A stretch of DNA of 64,000 bases from Temnothorax longispinosus (GCF_030848805.1 NC_092362.1:18707642-18771641); one strand, 5' to 3'. Counted from the stretch's first letter, positions 11,344 through 25,269 are shown. Program-made: numbers and translations. Notes: a model not told the origin generated them from the sequence alone.

Positions 11344-11508
11344 ATATATGGAGGGGTAAAAACCATAGTGGTGTAAGTCAAATTTTTAAAAATATTTTCT
11401 CATGTGCATAGATGCAATCTGTACAATATATAAATTGCATCTATGCACTCGAGAAAATATTTTTAAAAATTTGACTTACACCAATGTGGTTTTTATTCTT
11501 CCGTATAT
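11344..11508. repeat. Foldback element, arms of about 73 bp
   Basis: The left arm contains TAAAAACCA, GTGTAAGTCAAATTTTTAAA and GTGCATAGATGCAAT. The right arm is its reverse complement (ATTGCATCTATGCAC, TTTAAAAATTTGACTTACAC, TGGTTTTTA). The central part of the arms is almost identical, the outer 20 bp less so, and the loop is about 17 bp. This is a MITE-like or hairpin-forming element. No clear target duplication seen. Confidence 0.85.
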
Positions 11509-12637
11509 ACATGATGCTAGTGAACATATTAGATATAAATATAAATAAAATTAAAAACTTAGATAACTTTATATGGACTTTTTAATCTGAGGATTTGTTC
11601 GCCTAATAATCACTGAATTAAAATATTATATAACAGTTTTAATATCTTATTTGAGATGTTATAACAGCAGATAATTAAAACCATGTATAATCATAGATAC
11701 AATGTAATATAATTCCCAATAAATTTGGTTATTATATTTATCGAAATTTTGAAATAATTTAAACAATTAACAAATATGGTTTGCTAAAACATATTTAGGA
11801 TGTTTAGTTGTTTCACCGTATTTTTACTGTGTAATCGCAATCATATTATTCTGTGCTATGCGACATATCAGGTGGATGTTAACGAACTTTACGGCGAGCT
11901 GTTGCATCAGCTATTAATGCGGACAGAACTTTGTTTACTGCATCGGTTATTCGATAATAACAGACAACCAAGTGTGTTGCCGGATAATCTCCACTAATCA
12001 AGCATCATCTCGTTAATTATCGTGAGTGTGAATTTCCGTGAATCAAATTATTCCTGATTTCCCAAAAATGCGGTTATAAACAGGTGAAACAAAAATATTG
12101 AGTATTCTCTTTAACGTTTATTTTTTTATAACGGTTTGTGTCATCAGCAGTTTCTGTAGTTTTTATGCCGTCTATGTAAAAGCAAATCCGCATGTACATA
12201 CTACCACACGTCTATCATTCTTTGCAGATTGCTTTTACGTGTTGTCATTGCAATTTATTTAAAATTACAAAATTTATTTAAAGAAAACAATATTATCTGC
12301 ATTCTTATAAAATTAGCAAAACATTAGGAAGCAAATATGATCTCTGTATTACGGGACACGTATATAATGCGTTCGGTGCACATGACATGAATACTGTATT
12401 GGAATTTATAGCGATTCGTTATTGACAAAAGTGGCCCGCCCGGATTTACTGATATCTATCGACTTCATTAGAAATTGAGTCCAATTTAAGTTTCGTCCCG
12501 GCTCGATTCCCTCTTCGCCATTGAATTGACAATGCTCCATTGTTGTATACCGAATCTAATCTCGCGGATCTGCCTCGATGCGAGAAGCATCTAGGTTGGC
12601 GTTGGTTTATGTATCGAGATAAATTCACGTAATCTAT
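11509..12637. other. Noncoding stretch
   Basis: AT-rich with no supported gene. The segment 11870-11980 and the end, from about 12420, are more GC-balanced but lack splice context. Confidence 0.45.
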
Positions 12638-12673
12638 ACACACACACACGCCACATACACACACACACACACA
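12638..12673. repeat. Compound (CA)n microsatellite
   Basis: Two CA runs are separated by the interruption CGCCACATA. The run produces the Cys-Val repeat in a chance minus-strand ORF. Confidence 0.95.
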
Positions 12674-15600
12674 TTTTTGTTTGTTTTTTGCCGTTTTAAT
12701 CCTAACATTGATCATATTTTTAGTTTAATTGACTGCTATCAAAGTTAAGAATAAACAGGTAAATTTTTCTCTTTTTAGATAAATAAATGCATCTTATGCT
12801 TTTTCGATTATATGTTATTTTTTAAAATAGTTTTGCTCTCTTTTACGCAAAAAGATGACATAATAATAAAAATAATTTGATAAACAAAATTTTCGCAATT
12901 GCGGTCAGGATTTTATAATTTCGGGACTGGATAAAATAAAGAGGGATAACCTGTGATAATTTTTTATATAAAATTTTAATATAATGGAAAATGTATTAAA
13001 CAAATTAATACAAATTTAACTCTAATAACAATAGAACTTTAATATAAATTTAATAATTTTACTTATTATACATATTATAGTTGTTGCAATTTAGAGAAAA
13101 TGAGCATTTTTATCAAAATTATATCTATTACAATGAGATGTGTTTCGAATTTATATTTTAAGAAAACTGTTAATTGCGCGAAAACTCGAAATATCGACCT
13201 CGCGAGTCCAAACAAAAGGAAAGTGTGTCAGCAACAGCTGAGTTTTGTCTCCTTTTCATTTCCGGTTCTGATATGCCGCACAAAACTATTGCAGCTCGCT
13301 CTTCTTTCTAGCATTTATTTCTTATTTTTATTTTTACTCATGATTCGTTTGCGAGCGCACAGTCGAACTACCAGGAAGATATATTTCCGTGGCTCACTCG
13401 ACCGACATTCAAAATGAAGAAAAAGGGAAGATCACGGAAACTTATTTAGAACAGCCACAAGAAATATACGGACGACGGAGAAACTGTGAAACGAAATAAT
13501 GAGAGTCAACTGATCGTGGAGGAAGAATTTCGAGTTTAAATGGATATCGTGTATTTTATACTGTCATGTATTTCAGCGAAGGCAAAATTCTTCTATCAAT
13601 ATGCGTCTTTCTATAATATCTATTGCTTTTCGTTATTTTATTTACTTTAATAATTTACAGATACCTATAATTACTGTCTAGCGAAACAAATATTAAATTC
13701 ACTACTAATAAATAATACTAGTAACAAGTGAAATTTGAATAATCATATTTGTTGATATACATTATATCTATATGTTATATAATGAAGAGTTATGCATATT
13801 ACATAATATTACGAACGCATTGCGTCCGTTAATCGTTTAAAAGCATAATTGTTAGTAAAAGAGTGAATTCAAACAGATAGTGTATGAAACTAATAGCTTT
13901 TATACACCTTTTTGTGATAAATTGAGCTCTCAAATTACTGATGCACGTTAGAGGGATCGAATTATATATAGACGTTAGATAGATTACAATAGCAAAGTAT
14001 TATGATCGGTGTAATAAACTAACTCTATGTACGAAATAGTGTTACATTTCCAAAACAAAAAGACAATTTAACGTGAACATGTAAATGCATTATACTAAAA
14101 GTATAACAAATGATTACATTAAACATATCACGAATCATACTCTTGAGCTATCTGTTTTATTTTATCTGTTGTTTAAGTTGATGGACGCAATTATTAGCTA
14201 CAAGTGTATTTTAATCGAAGCGCATTTTAATTGGAACGAAAAATTTATACATCCATTTGACAGAATTAATTCAGTGGTAATTTGGCATGGGTGAAATTGG
14301 AAGGTAGCAATTTCCACAACGTACTATACATAGGATATGCTATACGCGTTGTACCGTGGAAAATGTCAGAGCTGCATTCTGGCTGGAATTGGAAAATTGC
14401 GCGTCCTACGAAATTTTTATACGTACCAATAAAAGTAATTTGCCATTTCATTACTCTGTATGACCCGAACAGAATAAATCGGAATAAACAAATACAGCCG
14501 AAAAATCTGTTGCAATATGAAAATTCTAGTTTTCTAAAAGATTAGCTATTAGATATATAAAATATACTAGATGCTATTATGTTATAATTATCTCCTTCTG
14601 TGATATTATGTGTAAAAATTTGTAGATACACGTATTTTTACAAATTGAATATTGAACTGTGATTATTGAATTTTGTAAACGGTTTATTCGATTATCATCA
14701 GAAGAGACATTCTTATACAAATTTTTAGATCTATAATTAGATTGAAAAATTATAATTAGTATATAATATCTGACGAGTCTACAAATTTTTAGATTGATAA
14801 TGTCATAAATCTCTTATAATTACTAAATATATGAATCCGTCGATATTTATGAATATTTGTGAATTCGTAATTTTTCAGTCTGAGCAACGATACATTTCTA
14901 TTTAAATTGTATGCGTAGCGCATAAATACTTGCTGTGCAATTTTTTTATTAAAAATTTTAATTATTAAATTGGTTTTTATTAAAAATTTTTTTAATTAAA
15001 TTGGGATGGGTGTTATTATCACATAATTATGTTACAAGTTAAAGATGACTCTTCAAACAGAGTAATCAATGATTATTGCCATCATAACTTCGCGAGTTTA
15101 GTTTGCAGTGATGTGTCTGCATATTACATTGCAATGATGTGCAGAAGGTTTATCGGTGCATCGTAAGCGGAGCAGAATAAAATAGATTGTCGAGAAGAAA
15201 GATTGTGAGGATTCCTTCAAATTGTCGACGAGCGTCGTCTACACTCTTATTCGTCTTCGCCGTGCCACAATCGCCATTAATGGCTAAGCATCTCTCGACC
15301 TGGAAACTCCGGCTTGCAAGACTGGGAGATATTACCGCGGAAGGAAAATTTTCCAGAAACCGCGCGGCTTTAATCGTGCGATATTAACGATCGGAATTCC
15401 TTTTAAATGCAGTCGTGACTTATAAAAGTATCGCTTTCGGCGCGCAAAAGAAGTGAAAAAAAATGAACAGAGAAAGGAAGCGAGAGAGAGAGAGAGAGAG
15501 TAGAAGGAAGAAAAAAGAAATTTATATATTGTGTTCTCAGTTAAACCTTCTAGAACAAATAGACATAATTACGAGCTAAAAAACAAGATTAAACTAAAAA

Positions 15601-17959
15601 AGATTAACTGCTTGTGTTAAAAATAATGATTTAATTATTTAATTTCTTAGTTATAAATAAGGAAAGATAATCTCTCTTAATGGTTTTAGTTAAGATTACG
15701 GTTATTTAATTTTAATGCTGTTAATGGTGTTGTATAATATTACAACGACATAACAGAAATAGGATAGAACAATTTTAATATCGCGAATATTGAAATAAAT
15801 GGCGGAAAAGTTTGAAACTTACTTTGCTGAATATCGCAGTGCTAACTATTTTGAAAGTCATTGTTGAAAAGTCACATTTTAAGATACTTGCGATGCGACA
15901 TTATTAATCTCAAATATTTTCTCCAGCTTTGTTGCAAGTTGAAAACTTCATATTTTTTTGCTGATACAAAAACAGAAATTAGGAAGATTAGAAAATCATA
16001 TAGATTGTCATATAAAATAATCATAATTTTTTAATAAGAAAATTTATAAAGATCTTTCAGTGTAAGAAAACCTTTCTATTATCATTTATTGGTGAAAGTT
16101 TAATTATTCGCAAAGTTTAATTGATTTTGAAATATAACAAAAAGTTAATGTTATAAATGCTGATGTATTTTCTATCATAGTATTCGCTGTTAAAATTTTA
16201 GAATAAATTATAACAGAAGAATTCAAAGTTAGTAATAGTAAGACGCATTAATCTATTAATATTATATTACAAAAAATGAATTTTTTTATAAGTTAACAAC
16301 ATGCATTAAATGTAAAGTTCAAAATCTTTTTAAAAGTACTCTAATAATAGTAATAATACAAGATGATGACGATGAATACGGGGATTTCAGATTGCGTCTT
16401 CACGAACCAGATAGTTAATGAAAATTTTCCATTAGGCACTGTGTGTGCTAGCACTATTATTCTGCACACCCTCATAGCGCCGTCTATCAATGCCATTTAC
16501 GTCGGTATACGACTATTTGCTGCGGGAACGAAATCGATAATCCGATTTCATTATCACATCGTAGAAACCAGCTACGGTTCTATTAACTAGCATGCATGTC
16601 AATCCCATAAATATACGGTAGCGCGCACAATGGCATAAAATTATGCTGTCGAGAGTTTGATTTCGGAGTAGTGCATTTCATTTCATGCTTTTTGTTTTCG
16701 TTAATTGCAGATTGGTCGATAAAACGATAAAAATGCCATTTTTCCTACCTTTATCCCACTTTATTAAACTTATTTCACTTTTAACATTTTTTTTTAATTT
16801 TTGTATTATAACCGGTTGAATAAAAGACTGTATAGTTTTAATATTATATTTGATTTCTATACTCAATTTTTTTTATAATATTAATGACATATATATTGAC
16901 TTGCATGGACTTTATCTTATCTGTTTATCTTATGGCCAGATAAATAAGGTATTTTTTAATAAATATCAAATATTTTTATGCGCTTAAAAGAGCGATATTT
17001 CAAAAATACGGCATGCTTATAGCTCCAAACTACCAATTATTAGATTACTATTGTAATGGCTTACAAATTGAGAATAATTTCTAGCAATAAGATAAACCAC
17101 TTTCGATGTTTTCGGCTTAGATTGCAATGCGTTTTTGTTTTGCAAAAAGTGAAAACAATTTTAATAACTGGGCAGGTTTGCACATCCGAGCGTTCAATAT
17201 CAAATTTCGGCAAAACCGATGAAATATCTTGCCAGAAATATATCGATATATAAATAATAAAAAACGAAAAATTTTGTTTAACCCGTCCGTTTATTTTTTT
17301 TTTCGAAAATACACAGCTTATTTGTAGATCTGTGAATCCACTAACCACCATCTATGGCAACTATCTGTGAATCCACTATCTATGGCAACTAAATTTACAA
17401 GGCAGTGATAAATCTACAAAGTTAAATTATAAACTAGCTAATACTTTCGGCGTCTTCAATTTCATATCTATATATAAATATCAAAAAATACTTTACACAG
17501 ATTATAAAATTGTTTTCATTGTTACTAACAAAAATTTTTCATGGATTGCTGTAGCATTGAAATCGCTAAAAACCAAACTTGTTTCTTCTATTATTTATAA
17601 ATGGAAAATTAATTAACACATAATTTTTGTATATTTTATTTGAGATTTTGTTGGATAAAATACATGGAGGGAACACATCTCGAGCTGACAGCAATCATGG
17701 AAAAATTTTTGCGCGATAAAGTTTAATATCTTGTTGCGCGTGACAGTCGCGAATGAATGTGAAGTACACTGGCGACATTTGTGCACGTAATTCCCATGGA
17801 AATTACAATCACGCGAGTAACGTGCATCGTGCTAGAGTCTCCTGTAAGCAGACGGCCTCAGTATTAACCCGAGATGACGTTGTATGTGTGATGCTAACAC
17901 AATCATCGTGTCGTCTATACTCTGTGTATGATATTCTAACACGCTCAATAACGCCGATA
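12674..17959. other. Long noncoding stretch
   Basis: No supported gene. Sub-features: a purine-rich patch at about 13410-13540; a CpG-richer patch at about 15190-15450 just before a short GA run at 15482-15500; and a mixed-composition patch at about 16360-16680. ORFs of 60-105 codons occur in several frames, without domain signatures or splice signals. Confidence 0.45.
15482..15500. repeat. Short (GA)n run
   Basis: About nine GA units, seen directly, within a purine-rich context. Confidence 0.9.
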
Positions 17960-18173
17960 TCACTGTAAATCCAAGTATGTTATTTCTACACGCATAAATG
18001 TTTAAAGATGATACATTTGACTGATGAAGCTCGTTTTACATGTTTTGTTGCGTGTTAGAACAACACGTTTAATCGTATTAATACGTTCAACTGTGTTAAA
18101 TGACGTCATTTAAAACGGCAAGAAATGTGTAAGAAGAGCTTCAGTTAAAATAACACACTTGGATTTGCAGTGA
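17960..18173. mobile_element. MITE with TA target duplication, Tc1/mariner type
   Basis: Terminal inverted repeats begin TCACTGTAAATCCAAGTA at the left. At the right, the reverse-complement strand begins TCACTGCAAATCCAAGTG. The element is flanked by TA on both sides (17958-17959 and 18174-18175). About 25 terminal bases match with few differences. Pairing continues inward (GAAGCTC and TGACGTCATTTAA motifs), so the 214-bp element is nearly a full-length foldback. TA duplication and short length fit a nonautonomous Tc1/mariner-superfamily element; the superfamily is inferred from the duplication only. No transposase ORF. Confidence 0.85.
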
Positions 18174-19129
18174 TAATCAAGTAAAAAATTTGATGAAAGA
18201 CCCTCAAATATGATTTACGATTATCCAGTAATAACGATGTTAGAAATTATATAGCGGAAAATCATTTTTATATGTATTGTACTACATTTACATATTCCAA
18301 AGTGTACACTGAACACATTATATTATTGCGAACAGTAGAACATTGCATATGCCATTTTATTATCAAATAGAAACTGCTGTGAAAAAAAGAACGGGTAAAA
18401 TTTTTATTTAAAATAAATTCATGAAAAATAATTATTTTTTAAAATTTTAATTTTAATTTAGATTAATATTTATTTTTTTAATAATTACAATTTACAATTT
18501 TTAAATTACTCAAAATGGCATTCGCTTTTGTAAAAAATAAATTTACAGTTTAAAAACTAGTTTTTGGTAAAATGTCTAAATTTTACCATTTTGTCTTTTT
18601 CTGTTTATGCAATATACATATATGTATAGAGACGTTACCAAAATATATATCTGACATTAATTTTAATGACTGATGATGCTTTGATCCTTCTTGTTGAACG
18701 AACATTGAGATTTATTATAGAATTGATCAAAGTTGAGATACTTTCTAGCAGAATACATTCCGCAGAAAAGCCTTTTAGTTGGAGATGTGATCAAAATCTA
18801 ATATTTTAATGTGTCCAAAAAATACACTCATTAAAATAGATAAAATATTACATTAACATAAGTTACTGCCAATTTTTATATAATCTCAGAAAAGCTATTT
18901 TTTTCATAAATTTTCGATTAACACATACAATAATTGCGTATTTTGAAAAATGACAATTACTAGTTAATCAAGCAAACGCTAAAGAATAGGATAAATAAGA
19001 AGATTTCTTACGATTTATCCGATCATTTGATTTCTAAGCGAATCAAGCTTGTTGAACATTGATATAATCAGGCTATCCTCTCTGGAATTCTCTTGATCTT
19101 CGTAACCTAGAATCGACAATTTGGGTCTC
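18174..19129. other. Noncoding AT-rich stretch
   Basis: No gene seen. A CT run lies at about 19155-19172, just past the right end. Confidence 0.5.
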
Positions 19130-20000
19130 TGGGTCTCTCATCGAAGTTTCGTCCGTCCTCTCTCTCTCTCTCCTCTAGCTTCCCTCTTCATTTCATCCCC
19201 GTGTAGTGTGAACGCACCCGTACGCGCGCAGGGTACGGTATGGAAGCAGCAGCAGCAGGTATATACCCGGCCTGGCAAGAGCGTAGGTGAGCTAAAATAG
19301 ATCGATGGACGTGCTGCGCACGCAAGTACCTCCGGTTGTACCCCTGCGGGGGTAGGAAACAGCGCGCCACGAACCTTGGTGGGTAGGGCGGCATCGAGAA
19401 ATAGCTGGTGGGAGTCATTGAAGAGGGTGGAAGGACTAGAGGGACACCGCAGGAGAGAGGGAAATCTAGAAACGTAGAAGGAGGAGAAGCCGTGTTGGAA
19501 AAACGGGAGGGTTGAACGCGTGAGGAAGGAAGCAAGGCGATATTGAGAAATAGAGAGGGTAAATCAGGGAGGGAGATGCGTGATGTGGTGTCTAGAATGA
19601 AAGAAAAAGAGAAACGGAAAAGGAAGGAGGATAGTTGCTGGCAAGGCTGTTTCAAGAAAGAGAGATGGCTGAGAAAAGTAGGGGTGCGCTTCGACGCAGC
19701 GGACAGGAGAGAGACGGTAATATAGTGCCTCAATGACAGAAAGGGAAAGATACTATAAACGGTAAAGACGGAGAAGTCTCTGTGGAGGAAGCGAAAAATA
19801 AGGCGGATCATCGGGAATCAAAACGAGACGGATAGCCCGAATTCTGAACGAGAGCGAGATGGGTGACATGCGAGGAGGGGGAAACTATCTGGGAGGGAGA
19901 GAGATGCGCCGGGGTGAAACCGGGAGGGTGCAACTGGTGAAAGTGGAAGGAGTGGGACGCGAGCGGCTGGGGGAAGAGGGAGAGAGGCACGCGACGACAT
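19130..20000 (+). promoter_or_regulatory. GA-rich, G-rich tract, promoter-like
   Basis: The + strand is strongly purine-rich from about 19380 to 19990, with many GAGAG motifs (GGGAGGGAGAGAGATGCG, CAGGAGAGAGACGG). It is preceded by a more GC-rich stretch with AGCAGCAGCAGG. Because stop codons need purines, the opposite pyrimidine-rich strand has a 207-codon frame (19188-19811), the longest real one in the window. Its translation is a compositional mix of Ser, Pro, Leu and Phe with no domain, so I do not call it a gene. GAGA-type repeats recruit GAGA factor at paused insect promoters (known in Drosophila); that role here is inference, supported by the CpG-rich block that follows. Confidence 0.35.
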
Positions 20001-20266
20001 CTCACCTGTTTATCAACCCGCCAGTCTGGTTTACGCGCCCGGTCATCCGCCGACTCTACAAGTGGCTATTCCACTTCGAACTCGAGCTCGTTCGCCTAAC
20101 TCTTTAACCGCGATTGATTTTGAATAGACGTCGGAAATATTTGTAGATCGCGAAAATACGTGCGGTAACATTCGAAAGACGATACGTCGTGTTACGATTT
20201 GCTTCAACGCGGATCTTGCTTCTCGATCGCTCCTTCTCGCCATCATCGTCAAACGTCTGCGTGACG
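20001..20266 (+). other. Candidate noncoding first exon with donor at 20267
   Basis: CpG-dense sequence follows the GA-rich tract and ends in a good donor-like context, GTGACG|GTGAGTAAT. The exon start cannot be fixed. No ATG-initiated frame of note runs into the donor. This arrangement (GA-rich tract, CpG-dense block, splice donor) fits a TATA-less promoter and 5' UTR exon. It is one candidate for the missing first exon of the + strand gene whose coding starts at 51688. It could instead begin an unrelated noncoding transcript, or the donor could be chance. Confidence 0.28.
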
Positions 20267-23200
20267 GTGAGTAATCGGAGTCGGCGTTCGATCCTAGTGT
20301 GAACTAGGTCATCACCACTAAATCGCGCGGTCGCTTCCGGTCTCCGGATCAGATGGCAAAGCTCCATTCGGAATTCGAGACGCGCGCGCGCGCGCGTCCG
20401 CTCCGATTTGTGTTGCAGCGTGTTAATTGTATACATTTAGAAACTCTGGAAATTTTGTGTGTAATTGCTGCAATTGTCTATCTCGTTACGGCGCAACGTT
20501 AATCGCGAATGGTGAATTAAATTAAAATTAATATTGGAAGAGATTAAAATTTAATAATGCATCGTGGTGATAGTGATCAATGTCTCGGTTGATTGTTTTC
20601 TGCTTCCTCTACTGTCTCTAAAAAAAATATTGTATTTTGTGGAATTTGATGAATTGATGTGATAAAGGAAAAATCTTTAGGAATGGGGAACACACATGCT
20701 TTATTAGCAGCTGACACGTCATCTAGTTTTACTATTTGCTCGACAAAACTCACGTTTATTTAACTAGAGCAAACACACTAATAGAAAAAGTTGTAATCAA
20801 GTTTGCCTTTGTGTTCCAGTTATTTAACTTGTTAAATAAAGCGAGTGAGACAAGATATATAAAAATCGCAATCATGTAACAATAATAATTGACAGAATAT
20901 CTTTCGATAATTTTTCGTTAGTTATGGGACAGCATTTTGCAACAGAAATCACAGTTTGAACAGTGTCACAATAATGACGGATGTTATGGTTAAACGTGAC
21001 AGTTAATGGTTACATTAATGTGAATCCTATCTCGGTGAGACATAAACGCGATCGAACGGCATAGCAAGTAGTCAGAATCAGCATACTGTCGGACATGTCG
21101 AAGATTATCGCTCTATCTGAATTGCCGTTCGTGGGTCGATGAACAGATAATGTTTCTCGACGGGTGGGAGTGCCAAGGCAATATGGGTATAGACGCGGCT
21201 TTTTTCGTAATATACTACCTAGTGTTCGTTAACATGTCTGCTCAGTGAGTTTTGTATATCTTACCACCACAGATTTTCATGATAAGCATATTATATATAT
21301 AAAATATTATGTGATATAATTAAATAAGATTATATTCTCATAGTGTGTCGAATTGCGCACTTCTTACTTTATATTGTTATCTAGCTATTTATACTATTCA
21401 AAACTGTATACTAGGTAATATTCATTTTTAAAAACATTTTAAAAAGTTTGATATGGCGTAAAAATACTATTAACATTCAGGCTCCGATCACTGGATGGAT
21501 CATCACTGTAACATTTAACGTGTTAAAACAATCTTTATGAATATTTATTTAATAGAAAGCCAATAAGAAAATGTTTACTCATAAAAAATTTCTATTTTGA
21601 CATCCGTATTAAGAGTCTATGCTATATAAAGTAATCAATTTAAAAATTATTTATCTTCAATTTTTATTCGAGTATACTTGAAATATTGTAGGATTGAAAA
21701 ACATTTAAGTAAAATACATAAAAGTATTTTGTTCGAAGAGACGTTTATTTATATATATCGATATAAAATCAAATAAAATTATAAAGATATATTTACAATT
21801 ATACATACAGCTTCTGATTTATATAATAATTGAAATAGAGTTAAAATGCTTACATTTGATAGCTGCGGTTTTATCAGATTTTCATAAACTAAATAATTAT
21901 ATTCAAATGCTCTGAGGTTTCTACGACGTGCATCAAATTTGCATTTAGCGCTATATTTATTGAATTTATTCGTTGCTTTTTCTTCTAACGCGAATTGCCG
22001 CTAACAAGATAATCGATAATGCTTCGACAAAAATTATAATCAATATACTAATTATCTGACCTCGATGAATAGGAATATATCGAGTTTGTTACAATTGTAT
22101 CTGTTATAGTTAAACTTATTACATTGCAGTTATTAAGTTTTTTATAAAGGATTATCTACCACGCAAGCACGAATTGAAATTAATCAACAGCACAGAGCAC
22201 AGTCGTTAAAAACGCGAGTCATCCAGCGTCTGTTAATTAAATGACAACCAAAACGAGTAATCACTCGTGCCTCGATGAGGCACTGTCCGAGGTGTAAAGT
22301 AGTGAACTATTGCAGTCTCCCTTTCGCAATCGATCGGCCCTGCTTGTCAGTGGCGGAAGCGCTTTTGGCGGGATCAAAGTCTGTTGGATTACAAAGATCC
22401 GTTTCTACGCGACGATCCAAGAGATTCTATTCTTTTTGCATCAAATGAGTAAGCTCAAGCGTAAAAGTTCTATATATAAGCAAACAAAAAAAAATGCTAC
22501 ACAAGAAAGAGGCATTAAATGGAAGATGTAATTCTGCAATGTAATTCGGATTTAGTTGTTCGGTTTTACACGTTAGAATCTGTGTAACATCTACATTTAA
22601 AATATTTCGTGATTATTATAAAAAATAGGACCACTAATATGTGAAAAAATAAATAAAAGAAATTGTTTATTTTTTTTTTTAATATTGAGTATCAAGAATC
22701 AAATCAAAGAGGACAGTAATTATTTTAATACTAACACATTAGTTTGTAAAATTATAAATAATTAGATATAAATTTTGCGCATATAAATTAATAAAACATC
22801 TTGTCTCTTAATTAAATATAGTTATACACTTTTAAGAATTTTTAATTTTTTATCTACAATTAAAGAATTATAAGAAAAGATAAACAAGAAAAAATTAAAT
22901 AATTAAATTTATATTCATAAATTATAATATATTTTTCTGTATGCTACGTACAGATTTTACAAATATGCATAAGATTATTTCTATTAGTAATTTATATGCG
23001 TATCTCCGCGCGACATATCGACAAACATGCAACTACCAACGAAAGATAACGGAAAATTAAATAATATTCCGTATGTTATATATTCTGAAAGTTTTATATT
23101 ATACGTATATTTTACGACTCATTTATTTAATATTTTTCTTTAAGTTGAAAAATGCATTAATTCTCAATAGCATAATTTTCATATAAATTGGAATATTAAG

Positions 23201-25269
23201 TAAAGTTTTTTTTTCTTAGTATCAACAAATTATTCAAGAAAAAATAAATTTTGGATGAGCGCATAAAATATTATATTTACTTTTTAAGTATTCAGATTCA
23301 GTGAGATGGTAAGACGATTCATGTGCAATTCGCGACTTTGAATTCAGAATCGAAGGATGAGAATTATTTATTTTTAACAATAACCTTTCACTGTCTTTTG
23401 TTTTACGATGTGTTTCGGAGATGCACAGATAAATTATGAAGTGGTAGTTGAAAAGTCTTAGAGAATATCAAGTAAAAATACGTGGAAGTATCAGGATCTT
23501 GGAAGGATTCATCAGAAATTCATCTTCGACTGCAACACGGTGAAAAACTGATGGGGCGCATCCGCGAAAAGATTTTCCTTCGCTCAATTTGACTTATCAA
23601 AACACACTCGTTGATTTGATGTACTCGGTTCTGCGGAACCTGTTCGTCGTATTTCCAGAATTTCGTAAAGAAAAAGGAATGCTGAATCGAGCGAAATAAA
23701 TTCTGCTATCAGGCTCGGGTTTAACGCCAGAATTTCCTCTCGACTTTCTATTTGACCATATTTAACTCGTCTCTGGAGATCTAGAGTCGCGTTGTCAATC
23801 TTTATTCAGGTTTGTTCTTTGAAAAATGATGTTTGATTTAGAAGCCTAAGGGATGACCCAATAGTTGGTAAAGCTCGAAACTTCGTAGGAAAAACGGAAT
23901 GCGATCCTTCTTTATCCTTCTTTTCTTGAAGTTATTTTCAACATATCGAGGCGTTTTCTCTAAGTTTATATTTGACCAGGTAAATAAAGTGAAATCGTAA
24001 GCGATGATGTAAATAGTTCATAAAATGATAATATATTTATTTGAAACTCGTTGCTTAATGTGAATATATTATGATATGCATTTTATACTGTAGTATATAT
24101 GACATAATAGTTATATTATAAAATTTTCTTAACTATATATGATGATTTTTTAAATATTTATCTAAAAATTGATATAATGATATAGTCGCTTAAGTTGTGA
24201 TATAATAAATTATAATTAGAACACCCCACGTAGATGTATTTTAGGTAATTTCAAAATTTCTAACATATATAAATTGAATATATCTTTGTTTTTAGACTGT
24301 AAGTTTGTCTTAAAACATAATTACAATTGTGTGCATTGCAATTAATGTCTAATTTTGTTATCAAACTTCCCTCGCAAGCTTACGATACACATGTCTGGAT
24401 ACACGCATATATCGTCACATACATGTATTATGTTATTTTCATCCTTTAATATCGCACAAGGTGAGAATGTCGTCTACGAGAGTGTGAAAATGCTCACACG
24501 GCTGTTCTTGGTCATTTCATAGTTATCCTAGAGCTTATCTTGTCTAATCCAAACCAGACTTTGCTCGTTTGCTCAAAACTTCCGCGGAGATGACAGCTTC
24601 TGTTGTATCTTCGGATCATCCTCTTAAAATTCAAAATCGATATTGAAATCTACAAATTTGCGTAAAAATAAAATAAAATTTTAATATAAATATGTCATAT
24701 ATACATATACAGACATAAAAACAATTGTTATGTTAAGTGATAATAATTTTAAGATCACATTTTTATGTATCTAACATTTAGAATTAATACCATTGAAGTT
24801 GTTCCACGATTTTAACTCTTGATTTAATACACTTTTACTTGGCTGTTCTTAAAATTGCCTTAAAAATTTATTCACAAAAGTATAAGTATTTTGACGAATT
24901 ATGTTTCAATTTGATAAACCTATATTCAAAAGAGAAGGTTTGTACTTCAAGACACATGCGGAGATTTTTTATTAACAACAAATAATTTCCATAAATTATT
25001 CCATAAAAAATCGCGTAATTATCGGATTGCGTAACATTGTATCACAAACTAGTCGTAGGTTAAATTTTCGCGAAGTTGAAGTCTGGTCCGAATTCTACTG
25101 GAAACTCTACCATCGGTGGTCGGCTGATGACGCTTTGAGGTCTGCAAAATTGAAGCTAATTTACGTAAAGTGCATTATAAATATGCGACATGACCTACCA
25201 CCCTATCGCTCTATTGAAGTACATAATGGTGAACAATAGCCGCTATGCGTATGTCACGGAAGACTCATA
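20267..25269. other. Long noncoding stretch
   Basis: CpG-rich until about 20440, including a CG dinucleotide run at 20381-20396, then AT-rich. A somewhat GC-richer patch is at about 22250-22400 and another at about 23450-23830. No gene supported. If the donor at 20267 is real, this is intron. Confidence 0.45.
20381..20396. repeat. (CG)n run
   Basis: Eight CG units in a row, seen directly. Such a run implies little CpG loss locally, consistent with low germline methylation. Confidence 0.9.

Noticed and set aside
13100..13417. 105-codon + strand ORF with a hydrophobic segment near its C-terminus
   Set aside because: The hydrophobic stretch comes from a T-rich tract; no family, promoter or splice evidence.
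19188..19811. 207-codon minus-strand ORF, longest uninterrupted frame in the window
   Set aside because: It lies on the pyrimidine-rich strand of a GA-rich tract, where stop codons are scarce. The translation is a Ser/Pro/Leu/Phe mix with no domain, and there are no splice sites or conserved-looking motifs.
20748..20850. Possible inverted repeat around GTTTATTTAAC and GTTAAATAAA
   Set aside because: Matching is confined to short AT-rich stretches with inconsistent spacing; no convincing arms.
21502..21534. Possible solo end of the TA-flanked MITE (ATCACTGTAA)
   Set aside because: Only about ten terminal bases agree with the element at 17960; the rest diverges and no second end is found.
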